From: Ecdyonurus torrentis
Taxonomy: Eukaryota > Arthropoda > Insecta > Ephemeroptera > Heptageniidae
Length of the DNA: 64,000 bases
Assembly: GCA_949318235.1 (NCBI GenBank)
Contig: OX439127.1
Span: 22,240,874 to 22,304,873, forward strand
Direction: 5' to 3'
A program made the translations under genes and the position numbers. The notes under the pieces were generated by a model. The model ran no database searches. It was not told the origin of the DNA and was given only the letters and a program-made list of their open reading frames with translations. Shown here one piece after another: positions 10,201 through 21,556 of this stretch (the stretch's first letter is position 1; every line of letters starts with the position of its first letter).

Positions 10201-13200
10201 AAAGATAGGCTTTGGCCTTATGAGTGTCCAAAGATCCTAAAATCTCCCTAACATCTTTAGTGTTATGCTCTGTATAAGCTATTTACACAAACAAATGCAA
10301 ATATTATTAAAATTACCCTATATATAATAGGCTATACTATAATATTATATTATATTTACTGTTTCTATTAAATTGTATTACAGAAGAGGAATCGTATGAC
10401 ACAAAATTGGATCTAAGTGGGCAAGGGCTAAAGAAGATCACAAAAAACTTATTCCAAGACACGACTATAACACATTTAATTTTAGATGAAAATGATCTTC
10501 AAAGGCTTGAAAACATTGAGCATCTCTCAGAACTGGAAACTGTAAGTACCAAAAGTGAGGGGGGGGGGGGGGGGGAACAAAAACAAATAATACTGTCATG
10601 TCATATCTAATATAACTATGATAAAATTTAAAGGAAATGAAAGAAGAAACCAGCAAGAGTCTTACCATAGTGACCAGGTGTCCTATAATTTGACAATTCT
10701 TGCTAGCACATGGATCATAAAAACATTAATAGCTGACAACGCAATAGAGTAGAGTAATTAAAAAAAAAAAAGAAAATTAAAAAAAAGGAAAAAAAAGTAT
10801 GTGTTAATTAGTCTTTTTGTCAGTCTAAAATAATGTAATTTCCTTTTAATTTAATCACATCTAACTGGTGGTTTATTTCCATTAATTTATCCTCGTACAA
10901 CCACTTGCATTACAAAATTAATTATTGAAATTTGTTGTAATTTACTAAATTTAACCCTCCCCCCCTTTTTTTAAAGTAATGAAGCGACAACCTATCTATA
11001 TGTTTTTCTATGAAATTTTTTTATTATCAATCATTTCAAAGTCAAATTTTCATTAAAGGCATAGAACACCTTGAAAAAAAAAACTTATCTAATATCCAAA
11101 CATACCTAAATATCAACGTTAATTTGGCCGGAATTATTGTTTCTAATTTATTTTCCATTCACAAAATGGCAGCTGCGGGTGTATGACGTCACAGCTCGCC
11201 TGTTTCCACGCGCATGGACTAGTGAGCTGTGACGTCACAAACCCGCAGCTGCCATATTGTGAATGAAAAATAAATTAGAAATCAATGACTCCGGCCAAAT
11301 CAACTTTGATATTTAGGTTTGTTAGGATATGATACATGTTTTTTGTTCAAGGTGCTCTACTCTTTTAATATTTATTAGTCCTTTAGTAGTTTAACATTTG
11401 GTAGTTTAACTACCGGTAATAACAGTAAGTCTTGTTTACACAATTAAAATTACCTATAATTATTAATTTCTTGTTGCTTTAAATTTTAGCTTTCAGCAAC
11501 ACATAACCAGCTTCTTCGCATGTATGGCGTTGCCCGGCTCACTAATTTAACGTCAATTAACCTGGCCCATAATGGAATTGTAACCATTGAAGGTCTGAAG
11601 GATTTGTCCAAGCTACGGTGGCTCAATTTAGCTGGCAATAGCATTAAGGTATAACAAAACAGCTTCATATATGTAGAATAGAAATTATAACACAATTTCT
11701 TAATAGTTTTCACGTTTCCTGGCTGGGTGGCAAATGTTTAATTAATCAAATTAACAATCATGAAATACAGAAACATTTTAATTTTGTAAAATGCTAGAGT
11801 CAGACCTACAGCAGTCATGAGTCATTAATATAAGCATTTCAATTTTAAACCTATCAGTTTTGTACATGACTACTTTGTGAGTTGAGCAATTTCACAAAAT
11901 CAAGAGTTCACTGTATATTGTAATTAATGGATGTGATGAGGCAGGAGAAAAAAAAGGCAGGATAGAAAGTTGTGGAGGTCTATCACAGTAGTGTCACTAG
12001 GTCAGGCTAAAAACATCTATATTGTTGGCTTACCCCGAAAGGGATTATAGCGTCATGATATGTATGCAATTATGTATGTAATTTAATTATTTTAATTAAT
12101 TAATGGCAACTGAGAAAGAATGATAAATAGTTGAAATACACAAAAAAGCCATTGCTATATGTCCATTTAAATTGTATGTTACAGAGTATGGAGCATCTCA
12201 ACACCAACTTTGCGATAGAACATCTGGATCTGTCAGAAAATAATCTAGCCCATATTTCAGATATATCATACTTAAAAAATCTGAAGGTGAGAGCATCATA
12301 TTATCATTTTGTTTACTTGCTTTTTAAAAATTGTGCATTATATCATTTTTTTTGAGGTAATAACTAACATGAATATTATTAGGTACTGCGTCTTCATGGG
12401 AACAAGATACATAGCTTACACATGTGTGAACGTTACTTGCCTGTGTCCCTGAGACAACTCACACTGGCTGGCAACCATTTAGCAGACCTTAACGATATGG
12501 CGCACTTAAGTCATCTTGCTAACCTGGAAGAGTTTAGTATTGCAAACAATCCATGCGTCAATATGACAGGAGATTCTGTGTATCCTTAGTGCTTATCATT
12601 CACTGAAATATTACTTATTAGCAGTTTTTCATCCAAACTCATGTGGAATATAAATAAATAATAGGTAATAATAATAAAAACTTTTGGCAGGGATGGCAAA
12701 ATTTAATAAACAGAAGATATAAATAAAAGATGTAAAATAATTGGAGCAATTAAGTTTTATACCCTAAGTAGAAAACAGGTTTTGGTAAAATTTCTTGGTT
12801 TTGATAAAATAATGCAGTGCCATTGGTGTTTTTCTTGTGGGGAGACAGGATATTTATTACAGCAGTATTGCAATTTTTGTTACTCGTCTTCATACTATTT
12901 AATTTCTTAGGTTTGTGTGCAATTTTAGTAGTGCACTTCCATCCTTAAGATAATAATAATATTAAATTTGCAAGTTTTCCAACCTATTTTGTTTAAATTA
13001 TTTCTCTTAATGCTCATATGATAATTTCTTTAAAATAAATAAATATTATAGCTGCAACACAGCAGCTGTATGATGTAAGGTAAGTTTAGAAAACATTTAT
13101 TTGCAGACTATTTCACCTGTTTATAATTTTAATTTAGATTACATATAATGTAATAGAAAAGCACTAGTTATAATAATATTTAGATTGGATGATTTATTGT

Positions 13201-13365
13201 GTAGGTGTTGCTATGTTAGTTACTATTTCCTTGACTAAAGCAGTGGTTTTGACTACCGTCCTTTCATCATCAACTGGTGCATGAGTCTACGGAGCATTGA
13301 TGACTATGTTGTGGATGCTAAAGAAAGGTAAGGTTTGATTTCATAGCTTCAGTGTAGGGTGTTTG

Positions 13366-13418
<53 letters not shown>

Positions 13419-16400
13419 GAACAATTTTGATAGCCAAGAGATCTTAATACATTAGGCTTTATATATACAAGCACAAACACTTGTTATTTTTGGGGATGTT
13501 TAATAGTTTATAATCTTTAGTTTACATATGCAGCAGAGAAAAATTAATGCATGTGCTCCAAATTTCCTCCCTTGCTATTATAGAATTTTGCTTCAATAAT
13601 TTTAAATCATTTAGTATATATTACTGTAGTAAAAGTTTTCCATGAAGCATGCTGTGATAATAAAAAAATAATAAAATAAAATAAATTTAATGAGTAGTCT
13701 GTATCAATTTAGCTTTAGATAATGTAAGATAGCAGAAACGCATTTCTTGCGTCTTTTGCAAAGTTTAATTCTTTACTTCTGCTATTTTTAGCGTTTTGAT
13801 GGCATTATTATTATAATTTAACTTTTACTGGGAAGTAGGTCTTGGTGATTGGTAATAGTTGGAAAAAACGAATGAAATGCACTTTCGCTACCTTACATTT
13901 TCTAAAGCACTACAGGTCTGTATTGGGTTTAGGGATAGCTTAGTATAAAAATAGGTATGGCAGGTCATTATATATGAATTACTATAACTGTTACAATAAT
14001 ATTTCAGCCTGCGAGCAGAGTGGTTGTACTCTCAAGGTAGAGGACGTCAGTTCCGTGCAGGAGAACAAGCTGCTCTTGTGGAGTATCTTGCCACTGTTTG
14101 CCCCCTCTCGGGAGAAAGCTTGCGCACTGAACAAGAGCAGAAACTTCTTCTCATTCTCAGTAAGGCACAACAGCATCAACGGCAGCTGTGGGAGGAGACA
14201 AGGACAGGTATTAAAATATTTTTAATTCTCACTACTGCATATTGGAATCATATAGTAATATTCAATCAGAGATTTTATTCTTTTGAGGTTTTAAATTCTC
14301 AATATCATTGCAGTGCATTCATTAGAAAACAGTATTAACGTAACTTATTTTTAAAGGCTATATTAAGAACAGCTGGTTTTAAAAAGCTGACCCTTCATGT
14401 TAAGTACTAACATAAATACATTTCAGTTAAAAAGTTAAAAAAGTGACTATAATAAGTAGCATCAATCAATTGAGGAGCAATGAATTTTTTATTAAGTTTG
14501 TGTGCTGAAGATTGCCTGAAATCAAAGTTTATCTCCTAATACTTGAATAAAATTTCAGCTTTTGATTTGTGACTTTTTGCCTTATATTAACAAAGAAATG
14601 TTCTGTATATATATATATATATAGGCCTATAATATAAAATAAATATAAAAAAGTAATTTGCATCATCCCCTGACTGTAGTAGTATTGTTTGTAAACCCTG
14701 TTTCTAGCACCAAAAAAAGGCACATTCCATTTGATTAACCATAGCTGATCTTCATTTTAGTAGCAGAAAACAGGGTTATGAACAGAATGTATGTCCATCA
14801 AGTATGAAATTTGTTACCTAGTGGTATTATTTTAAAAATGGGTTTCAATTTAGTGGTTTTGAAAATTTCCCATAAAATAGTTCGTTTTTTTATTCTTATT
14901 AGCAACAATACTATGTAGCAACAATACTATGAATACAAAAATTCTGAAACTCAGCACAAGTATTGTTCATTAGATGAGTGTTACGGCAACACTATATATA
15001 TATATTTTTTAAAGATAAATTGCAATTAAGATACACATATTAGTTATGTACAGTATTGCATATGAATAAAATTGTAAAGCCAGTTGTTTATTATCATTCT
15101 TCCCCTGCTTTCCTTTGTTATACAGTAAATGCACTAAACTCTTTTGCACTTTTATATGTTGATATACTAGGTATTGCTGGTTGGCAATATTTTTAAATTG
15201 TACAACAAAATTCTGTTTAAAACAGGAGTAGAACGATCTTCATCTGCATCTGCTGTAGCTACAACTCCTGCAGAAAGTGCAAATGTTTCATCGCCAAGCT
15301 CAATCAGCAGGCAGAGACCAGGCTCAGTTAAGAGACCGTCACCTCGGCCAACAAGTGAGTATATCTCTGTCTCTCTCTAATTAAACTTGTTTACTTTTGT
15401 CAAGCAATAATATTCTGTCTTTCAATATTCAGGTGCACGTGAACACCGCCGCTCCCTCAGTGGTACAGACTCTCCTCTGAGCAGCTCATCTTACACAGTG
15501 GAACTACCAGTGACACTGTATGGCACAGGACCTAGAAGCCCGCGCTCAGGTAGCACCAGGGGCTTGGGTCGACTTGATGTTATGGCAGCAAGTGCAGATG
15601 CAGCAGCTTTGTGTGCTGAGGTATGCAAAGCTGAATGTTTTTTTTATTTATCTGTTTATAATGTTTATTGTGATTGACAGGAAGCAGAGGTTACCACTGT
15701 GGACACATCACAAGATATGATGACTCGTAGTTTAGATCCTGAGCTGCTGATGGCTAATGGAACAGCAACACATGGTGCAAGACCTACACAGCTCTGCACA
15801 GACAATGGTATATACTTGCTTGCTAAACTCTGCTTGATTGCACATTAATACTATTATTGTGCCTACTGATAATTATTGGCACATAACTACTAGTCTGAAG
15901 TTTTTGAATTATCAATTTTGACATAGAGAATAAACTTTGAAAGTTGTAAATATTATTATTGTTGTATACTATATTTACATTTGCTACTGTTTTTTGGAAT
16001 ATTTAGGTGATGGGACAGAGGGTTGCAGTACAAATCCTTTGAAAGCAGCCTCTAAACTTGTACCAGTTCCAGAGACGATCATGAGCCCTGATTATCGGCC
16101 TGCTACAGCTAGACATTTACCAGGTAATAAAGAAATGTTTCTATTAGCATTTCACTTTCTCATATCATCTTTCTGTTTTCTCACTCCTGCCAATAAATTG
16201 ATAAATATAATGTTGGAACTTTTTTAGGAACTGGTTCCCCTGAGCATGCAAGCCGCCTGGCTAAGCCTCAGCGTACCACAGGTGCCCATGTATTTACACC
16301 TCGTAATGAAAAAGTAACACCCAAACCTCCAGGACCTTGTAAATCAATCATGTCTGCATCATGGTCACCATATGCTGAGAAAAAGCTGCATAAAGGACCA

Positions 16401-19400
16401 ACTGAAACTGGAAAAGCTTCCCCTGCAATGGCTAGGAACAGACTTTTGGGATCTGCTGATCGTCCATGGCACAGAGACACAAATTCTGCTTCGCCAACAG
16501 TACTCAAAAGTCCTAGGTAAACTACTCTAGCAAGCATTTTTATTTATTTTTATTTTTTTTAAGATACATCCTTCTTGTGTATTTATTTTGTAGTTTTTTT
16601 TTTTCCTTTTTCCTACCCATTTGATAGAGAAGGGGTGGGGGTGAGGAAGAAAAGCTCCCCTGTGTCTAGTGGCAATAAAATGATAAATTAGGAAAATTAA
16701 GCCATATAAATAAGCCATTGTATTTTTAAAGCTGATTTGTTTGTTGTTAATTTTTAGTTTATCACTGCCATTTATATCCTGTGCATCCTGTGCATAAATT
16801 GTGTGACCCTGCTATTTGTTATGTTTATAATAGGTCTATATATTATGTGTAAGTTAAATGGCTAATTAAATTAAATGGCTTATTAATTAAGATCATTAAT
16901 TAAATGGCTTAATTTTGTTTTTTGTTTTCAAAATTTATAAGGATTTTTTTTACTGTTAAAAATAGGCGCAGTGCCATGTCAAGGTCAATGTCTGTAGAGC
17001 CAGGTCGCCGTGGCTCTGTGCATCGAGCAGTCTCTGGTCAATTGCTTGATAAAAAGAATACTCCATCTCCCACACGTCGACGCTGCGCGACTACTCGTTT
17101 TGCTCATGACAATGATGATAGCAGTGATGATTCAGAGATGTCTGTTTCTAAGCTTGAGACTATAAGAATTCTTGCAGTAGAGAGGAAGCAACGTGGTGAA
17201 TTAAGAGCAGAGACAAATGCCACGCCACACACTGCAAATAATTGCAATGCTATCAAATCTGGTAAGTAAATAACAATTATTAGAAAGAATAATTTGTAAA
17301 TTAAGGTGATTTTAAACTTGTGTCCTCAGAGAGTAATGTTTCGGAGAGTGCTGCTAGCAATACTGCTGCTGTAGTAATTCAAAGGATGTGGCGAGGATTT
17401 CATACACGCAATCTGTGCAAGCGAGGAGCAGGAGCTCGTCAAGAGCTACGTGCAACTAGGGTGGAAGATCATGTCAGGTCAGAACTGTCCTGTGATGTAA
17501 TGCTAAAATTTCATAATACATCATCTTTTGCAACATTAATGTTTTGTTGTGTACATTGTTTAGGCACCTCACAAAAGAGCTGGAGGCTACTAAAATTGCT
17601 CTGGAAACTGAACGCAAACTTCGCCTACTGCAGATGGAAGCAATCAAAGCATTATGGAGAGAGGTATATACTGTAAATGACATTTTTTATCTTCTTAAGT
17701 TATTACACAAATTATTTATATTTTTTTATTGACTCATTACTTTTATATTACTACTGATCTATGCAATCAATATAATGTTGTTTTTTTTTTGCAGGTCCAA
17801 ACATTGCAACCTAAATCTCCACGGACACCTCAAGCTGCAATTGGTATGACTGTAAATGGTGGCAGTAACAGAGATAGTGGTGTGGATATGAGTCCTCTTC
17901 CTAGTGCAGCTACTACACAACCACCAGTGTCTGCAGTATCTGCAGGAGGAGATGCTGTTCTTGAACTGTCACGGACGTGTGCTGTATTACAAGGACAGGT
18001 ATAAAATTAATGAGCTATTTGCTTATCTTTCTTTTTATCTCAAGTGCAAATTTAGACATTAATTTCAGTAGCAAATTTTAAAATGTACTACTTACATGTT
18101 AATGTCAATAATAGTTTATTATTATTATTTATTTATTAAACACCAAGGTGTACTTATACATATTTATATACATATTTATATAGGTCTACATTTTTGCATA
18201 TTGACTTAATGATAGGGTCCGAGATGGACAATGAAGTAAGTGGTACCTGGTACATAGGCCACTACATAATACACATACACATTTATCATTACACTCGTGA
18301 TATTCTTTAATTTGACAGATTACATGGTGGAAACCATGCACCGCATAACGGGTAAAAACATGCCTGTCTGTACAGTTTGGGCCTTTCCACCCATTAATAT
18401 TATTAATATTAAATGCAGGGGTATTATAGAAGGCCAGGCTGATATCTTCAGTTTTACTTAGTCTATCCTTAACAAATTTAATGTAATTATCTGTTTTTAA
18501 CAATTTAAATTTCACTTGTAGTTCCGTTACAAATAACTCCTCCCCTGCTAGCTCGTAAACCAGCCTTGACGACGTAAATTTTGACAAGCAAAGTATCCGT
18601 TTTAAGTACCGAGACTTAACAGATTCTAGATTTTTGAAGTCTGTTATAGACATAAATGACCAGAAAATTTCAATGCCGTACGAAGCAACTGGAGAGATTT
18701 TCAGGTGAAACAGTTTAATAGCTGTTTCCAAAGATAACGAATTTAGATTTGAGATAGCGAATGAAGATGACAATGCATTTCGACAGCGTTCTTTGATATG
18801 TTTAGAGAAAGATTTCCCCGTCTGTTGCATAATAACCCCCAGATAATTAAAAGAATTTACAAACTCTATCTTTTCTCCATTACAAGTTATTACATCTGAC
18901 TTTGCTAAAGGGCCACCTCTCCTGAATTTTACAATTTTTGTTTTCGTAGCATTAATTTTTAATCCATTCAGATTAGCCCATTCAATAAGTTTGTCTAGAA
19001 TTTTTTGAAGTTTTACAATATTATTACAAATAATAGCGATATCATCTGCATAGATGCTGATAAAGATATCAGGATCATTACAGATAAGGTCAACTAAAAT
19101 GTCCAAGATGTCATGTGTGAGGAGGTTATATAAGAGGGGGCTACTCGGACCACCCTGTAGAACTCCGTTACTCTGCAAGATTGGGTCAGATAAAACTAAG
19201 CCATCGTTGATTATCACAAAATTGACTTCAAGCAACATGGCAATAGAAATTAATAATTCTTTAGGCAGTTTTCTAGTATTGATGAGCTTATGCATTAACA
19301 ATTTTCTATCCACCATGTCAAATGCTTTCAAGAAATCAATAAAAATTACATAAGCATGGCCTGCTGGAACTGAGACTGCTTTTAGAATATGATCATGCAA

Positions 19401-21556
19401 GTATCTAACAGCTTGAATTGTGGATTTCCCAGGCATAAACCCAAACTGTACATCAGGGATTAAATTACGAGTTAAATTAAAAACTTTAGTACATGTAAGC
19501 TTATCAAACATTTTTAACATAATAAGACAATTAGCAATACCCCTGTATGAATTTGTATCCAAAATATTACCTTTGCCTTTGTATAATACAGATATCAGCG
19601 ATGTTTTCCATTCTACAGGTAGTTTTCTATTTTGAATACAAAGATTAAACAAGTCTGCAATATATGATGAACTACATTGCATGCTAAACGCTGCAATGTG
19701 TTCTTTAGTGATACAATCTGGACCAGGAGACTTATTGTTTTTCATCTTCTTAAGAGTCAGATCCACATCTACATTATTAATAACATCGTATAATGAATTA
19801 CAAGATATATAGTTTGCATCAACAAATTCACACAAATTAAGGGATTGGGAATTCAAAACATTGTTATTATTGAGAATAGATTTGAAGTGTGTTTCCCATT
19901 TATCCATTTGAATTGGACATTGCAATTTTTTAACCCTGTCCTTCTTTAAATAGGTATATGGAGTATTTTCTGCAGCGATGACTAATTTCCTCTCTATTTC
20001 TTCTCTATATAATTTAATTTTTGTTTGAATCAAATTTTTATATTCCTTTTTAACAATAGCAAAGTGCTTTAAAAGGTCCTGGTCTCTAAATTTAATTTGC
20101 TTTAGTTTGTGTAAAATATACAAGGAGTATTTTTTCAGTTGATATAACTCATGATTGAACCATGGTTTAGACTTTCTACTATATAATAGTTTATAATAGT
20201 ACAAAGCTTCAGATGTACAGCTCTGGCCAAAATTTCCCGAACAATTTGCATAGGCAACCCGCAAAAACACTGTGTTATCTTTATGAGAAACCGCAGCGGC
20301 CGCCGCTGCCCCGTTCGGGAACTTTAGTCCAGAGCTGTACCTACCAGTAAGATTTTGGTGTTACAGTTGAAGTAACAAAACTTTGTCTGATGGTAGAGCC
20401 ATGTATATATTTGAAAGTATAGGTTTCATATTTATGTTATTTTCTTACGGTACCAATAGAAAAAAAAAAAAGTTATACCAGTAGAAAATAATGAGGAATG
20501 AATAAATAAACTAGAGAGAAAAGAAAAAGAAGAAGAAAAAATAAATAAATAAACTTATAACTAAGATATTTTCTTGCATTTCCCATCATAAATAGATAGA
20601 AAGGATGGGAATCGGTTACTAATAGTTGGTTCTGTTTCAGGTACAACAGCTTCAAGATTCCCTGGAGAGTGTGGTGCGATGTATGTCCTCATTTTGCCAA
20701 CTGTCTGCTGCCACACAAACTGTTGAGCCTGCCACAGAGTTGCTAGCTAAGGGAGATGCTCGCCAGGTGCGCCAGGTGGGCAACCACACTGAAAACATCA
20801 GCACGTCACATGCACGATCTACAGAAGCTCGTCATGTTAATTTTAGCAATTGAAAATTTAGTCCATATTTATATAAAATATATATTTTTTTGTTCTATTG
20901 AAATTAAATAAATAAAATTAAAGTAATATAATAGAATTGCAAAGCAAGACATGCCTGCTTGGGTTGTGGAGTAGTGAGTAGTTTGCTTGAGGTTGATTCC
21001 GAGTATTTGCTTGCAGGCATGTCCAGTTGCTCCACAGCCACCGAATGAAAGTGAGGCTGCAGTTGAAGAAGAGGGCAGTGAGGAAAATATTCCCACGTGT
21101 GAGATACGTCATGAAACAAGCCAGACAGACCTGACAGCAGTTGTGACTGCAGCTCCCACACCAAGTCCACCTCAGCAGGACACTCCAAGCAAGAGCTGTC
21201 AGTCCTTGCTTGCTATTCCACGTCGTCGTCCTAACCACAGCTCAGTTAATGGCCTAGCAACTGGCTCAAGCAATAATTCAGCCAAGTCCAGACCCTCGTT
21301 CCTGCCAATATTTCATACTGCCAAGGGCCAACACCACAAAACACTGCCACTCAAACTTGCTGGTAGTGATCAACAACAAGTGCCTGAACAGGTGCATATG
21401 TTTGCTAAAAGTTTAGTTGAATCATTAGTGAAAACGGCATTGAAAAAAGCAGAAATAGCTTTAAATGAGAGAGAAAATAATACAACAGAATTTGAGTTAC
21501 TGAATGAAGGAGCAATTAATAATGTTGAAGTGATTTTAAATAATAAAACGGGCTAA
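7289..21556 (+). CDS. CEP97: CEP97-like centrosomal protein (LRR + IQ), 18 exons
   Basis: Orthologue of centrosomal protein 97, which with CP110 caps centrioles and restrains ciliation. Exons read by phase: 7289-7298, 10384-10541, 11490-11648, 12185-12286, 12383-12579, 13244-13327, 14008-14207, 15226-15354, 15433-15620, 15681-15807, 16007-16123, 16228-16516, 16966-17261, 17330-17477, 17564-17663, 17795-17998, 20641-20775, 21017-21556. This gives about 1,060 residues, against 865 in human. Residues ~15-205 are leucine-rich repeats (DLSGQGLKK, WLNLAGNSIK, EHLDLSENN). An LRR cap follows (GFDYRPFIINWC, RAEWLYSQGRGR, LATVCPL), then a long Ser/Pro-rich linker. An IQ motif (VVIQRMWRGFHTR) lies near residue 700, followed by a coiled coil ending ALWREVQTLQ. 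The start has an in-frame stop 10-12 bases upstream. The 10-base first coding exon is inferred from ATGGCGGAAG plus GTGAGA and matching phase. Exon 17 has two in-frame donors, after 20766 or 20775. Confidence 0.9.
7461..7542. repeat. Short hairpin repeat, copy 1
   Basis: An 82-bp unit has arms AAGGAAATGAAAAACCTGCA and its near-inverse ending TTCATTTCATTTCGGT. It is nearly identical to 7772-7851. Both sit in TGTATGTA/TACATACA-rich DNA in CEP97 intron 1. Confidence 0.7.
7772..7851. repeat. Short hairpin repeat, copy 2
   Basis: An almost identical direct copy of 7461-7542, about 310 bp downstream in the same orientation. Two independent insertions into a TGTA/TACA target or one tandem duplication would both explain it. 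Confidence 0.7.
8840..9156. mobile_element. piggyBac-type fold-back MITE, copy 1
   Basis: Near-perfect inverted arms of about 155 bp begin TTAA-AGGCGTAGAACACC and end GGTGTTCTACGTCT-TTAA. Only a few loop bases (around 8999-9003) remain unpaired. The TTAA at both ends is the target-site signature of piggyBac elements. The second copy is at 11053-11368. There is no coding capacity. Confidence 0.8.
9160..9385 (-). repeat. Dispersed repeat, family B copy 2
   Basis: Reverse-complement relative of 2222-2435. It lies directly against the TTAA-flanked MITE inside the mariner remnant, so it arrived by nested insertion or was carried with it. Confidence 0.7.
9449..9781 (-). pseudogene. mariner transposase C-terminal remnant
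   Basis: The minus-strand frame contains GWIGRYGPTAWAQISPDLTP followed by LDYFLVG. This is the stretch around the last catalytic acidic residue of mariner/IS630-type DDE transposases (typical WP-RSPDLTPLDFFLWG). The downstream helix region is degraded, and the front two-thirds of a ~340-residue transposase are absent. It belongs to the element at 8524-9981 and cannot encode a working enzyme. Confidence 0.7.
10628..10676 (+). repeat. Partial end of family E repeat
   Basis: AAACCAGCAAGAGTCTTACC and the flanking bases resemble the terminal part of the fold-back element at 41430-41775. It lies in CEP97 intron 2, just downstream of a 17-base G run. Only one end is present. Confidence 0.45.
11053..11368. 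mobile_element. piggyBac-type fold-back MITE, copy 2
   Basis: Starts TTAA-AGGCATAGAACACC and ends GGTGCTCTACTCTT-TTAA. The arms contain the same GGCCGG and ACGTCACAGCTCGCC blocks as 8840-9156 but with more mismatches, so this copy looks older. It lies in CEP97 intron 2. Confidence 0.8.
13368..13412. repeat. Long poly-T tract
   Basis: About 44 consecutive T in CEP97 intron 6. Such tracts recur through the window. Confidence 0.9.
14682..14789. repeat. MITE-like hairpin, family A copy 2
   Basis: TTGTTTGTAAACCCTGTTTC at the left and an inverse ending near 14789 flank a centre that matches 2033-2150 in reverse orientation (ATCAAATGGAATGTGCC against TTCAAATGGAATGCGC). It lies in CEP97 intron 7. 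Confidence 0.65.
18116..20217 (-). mobile_element. 5'-truncated LINE (non-LTR retrotransposon)
   Basis: Inserted antisense in CEP97 intron 16. It ends, on its own sense strand, with a TTTAATAAATAAATAATAA tail. It carries most of a reverse transcriptase frame but no endonuclease domain. Its 5' side stops where a TA-flanked MITE begins. I cannot assign the clade by eye. The TAA-like tail and the C-terminal Cys/His cluster recall I/R1-type LINEs. Confidence 0.75.
18186..20217 (-). CDS. LINE reverse transcriptase, partial ORF2
   Basis: About 675 residues of non-LTR reverse transcriptase. Visible motifs in order: KMKNNKSPGPDCI (finger region), NSYRGIANC, IPDVQFGFMPGKST, VIFIDFLKAFD (motif A), GVLQGGPSSPLLYN (motif B), IYADDIAII (catalytic YADD, motif C), LKINATKTKIVKF (motif D) and FNYLGV (thumb start). 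The C-terminus has a zinc-knuckle-like cluster, CVLCSGLCTRYHLLHC, before the stop. The frame is uninterrupted, so the copy is fairly young. The N-terminal endonuclease is missing, so it is not autonomous. The open frame runs on to 20270, but residues before about 20217 come from the adjoining MITE, not the LINE. Confidence 0.85.
20218..20337 (-). mobile_element. Tc1/mariner-type MITE, copy 1
   Basis: A 120-bp element with ends CAGCTCTGGCCAAAA and TTTAGTCCAGAGCTG, flanked by TA on each side (20216-20217 and 20338-20339). Its centre holds GCAGCGGCCGCCGCTGC. It is the reverse complement of the copy at 27902-28023. It abuts the truncated LINE and lends it an artificial N-terminal reading frame. 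Confidence 0.8.

Noticed and set aside
10407..10610. Frame reading through the CEP97 exon 2 donor into the G run
   Set aside because: The GTAAGT at 10542 and homology show the exon ends at 10541. The rest is intron.
13052..13080. AG/GT-bounded 28-base exon-like segment in CEP97 intron 5
   Set aside because: It would shift the frame between exons that join perfectly without it (SVGFDYRPF).
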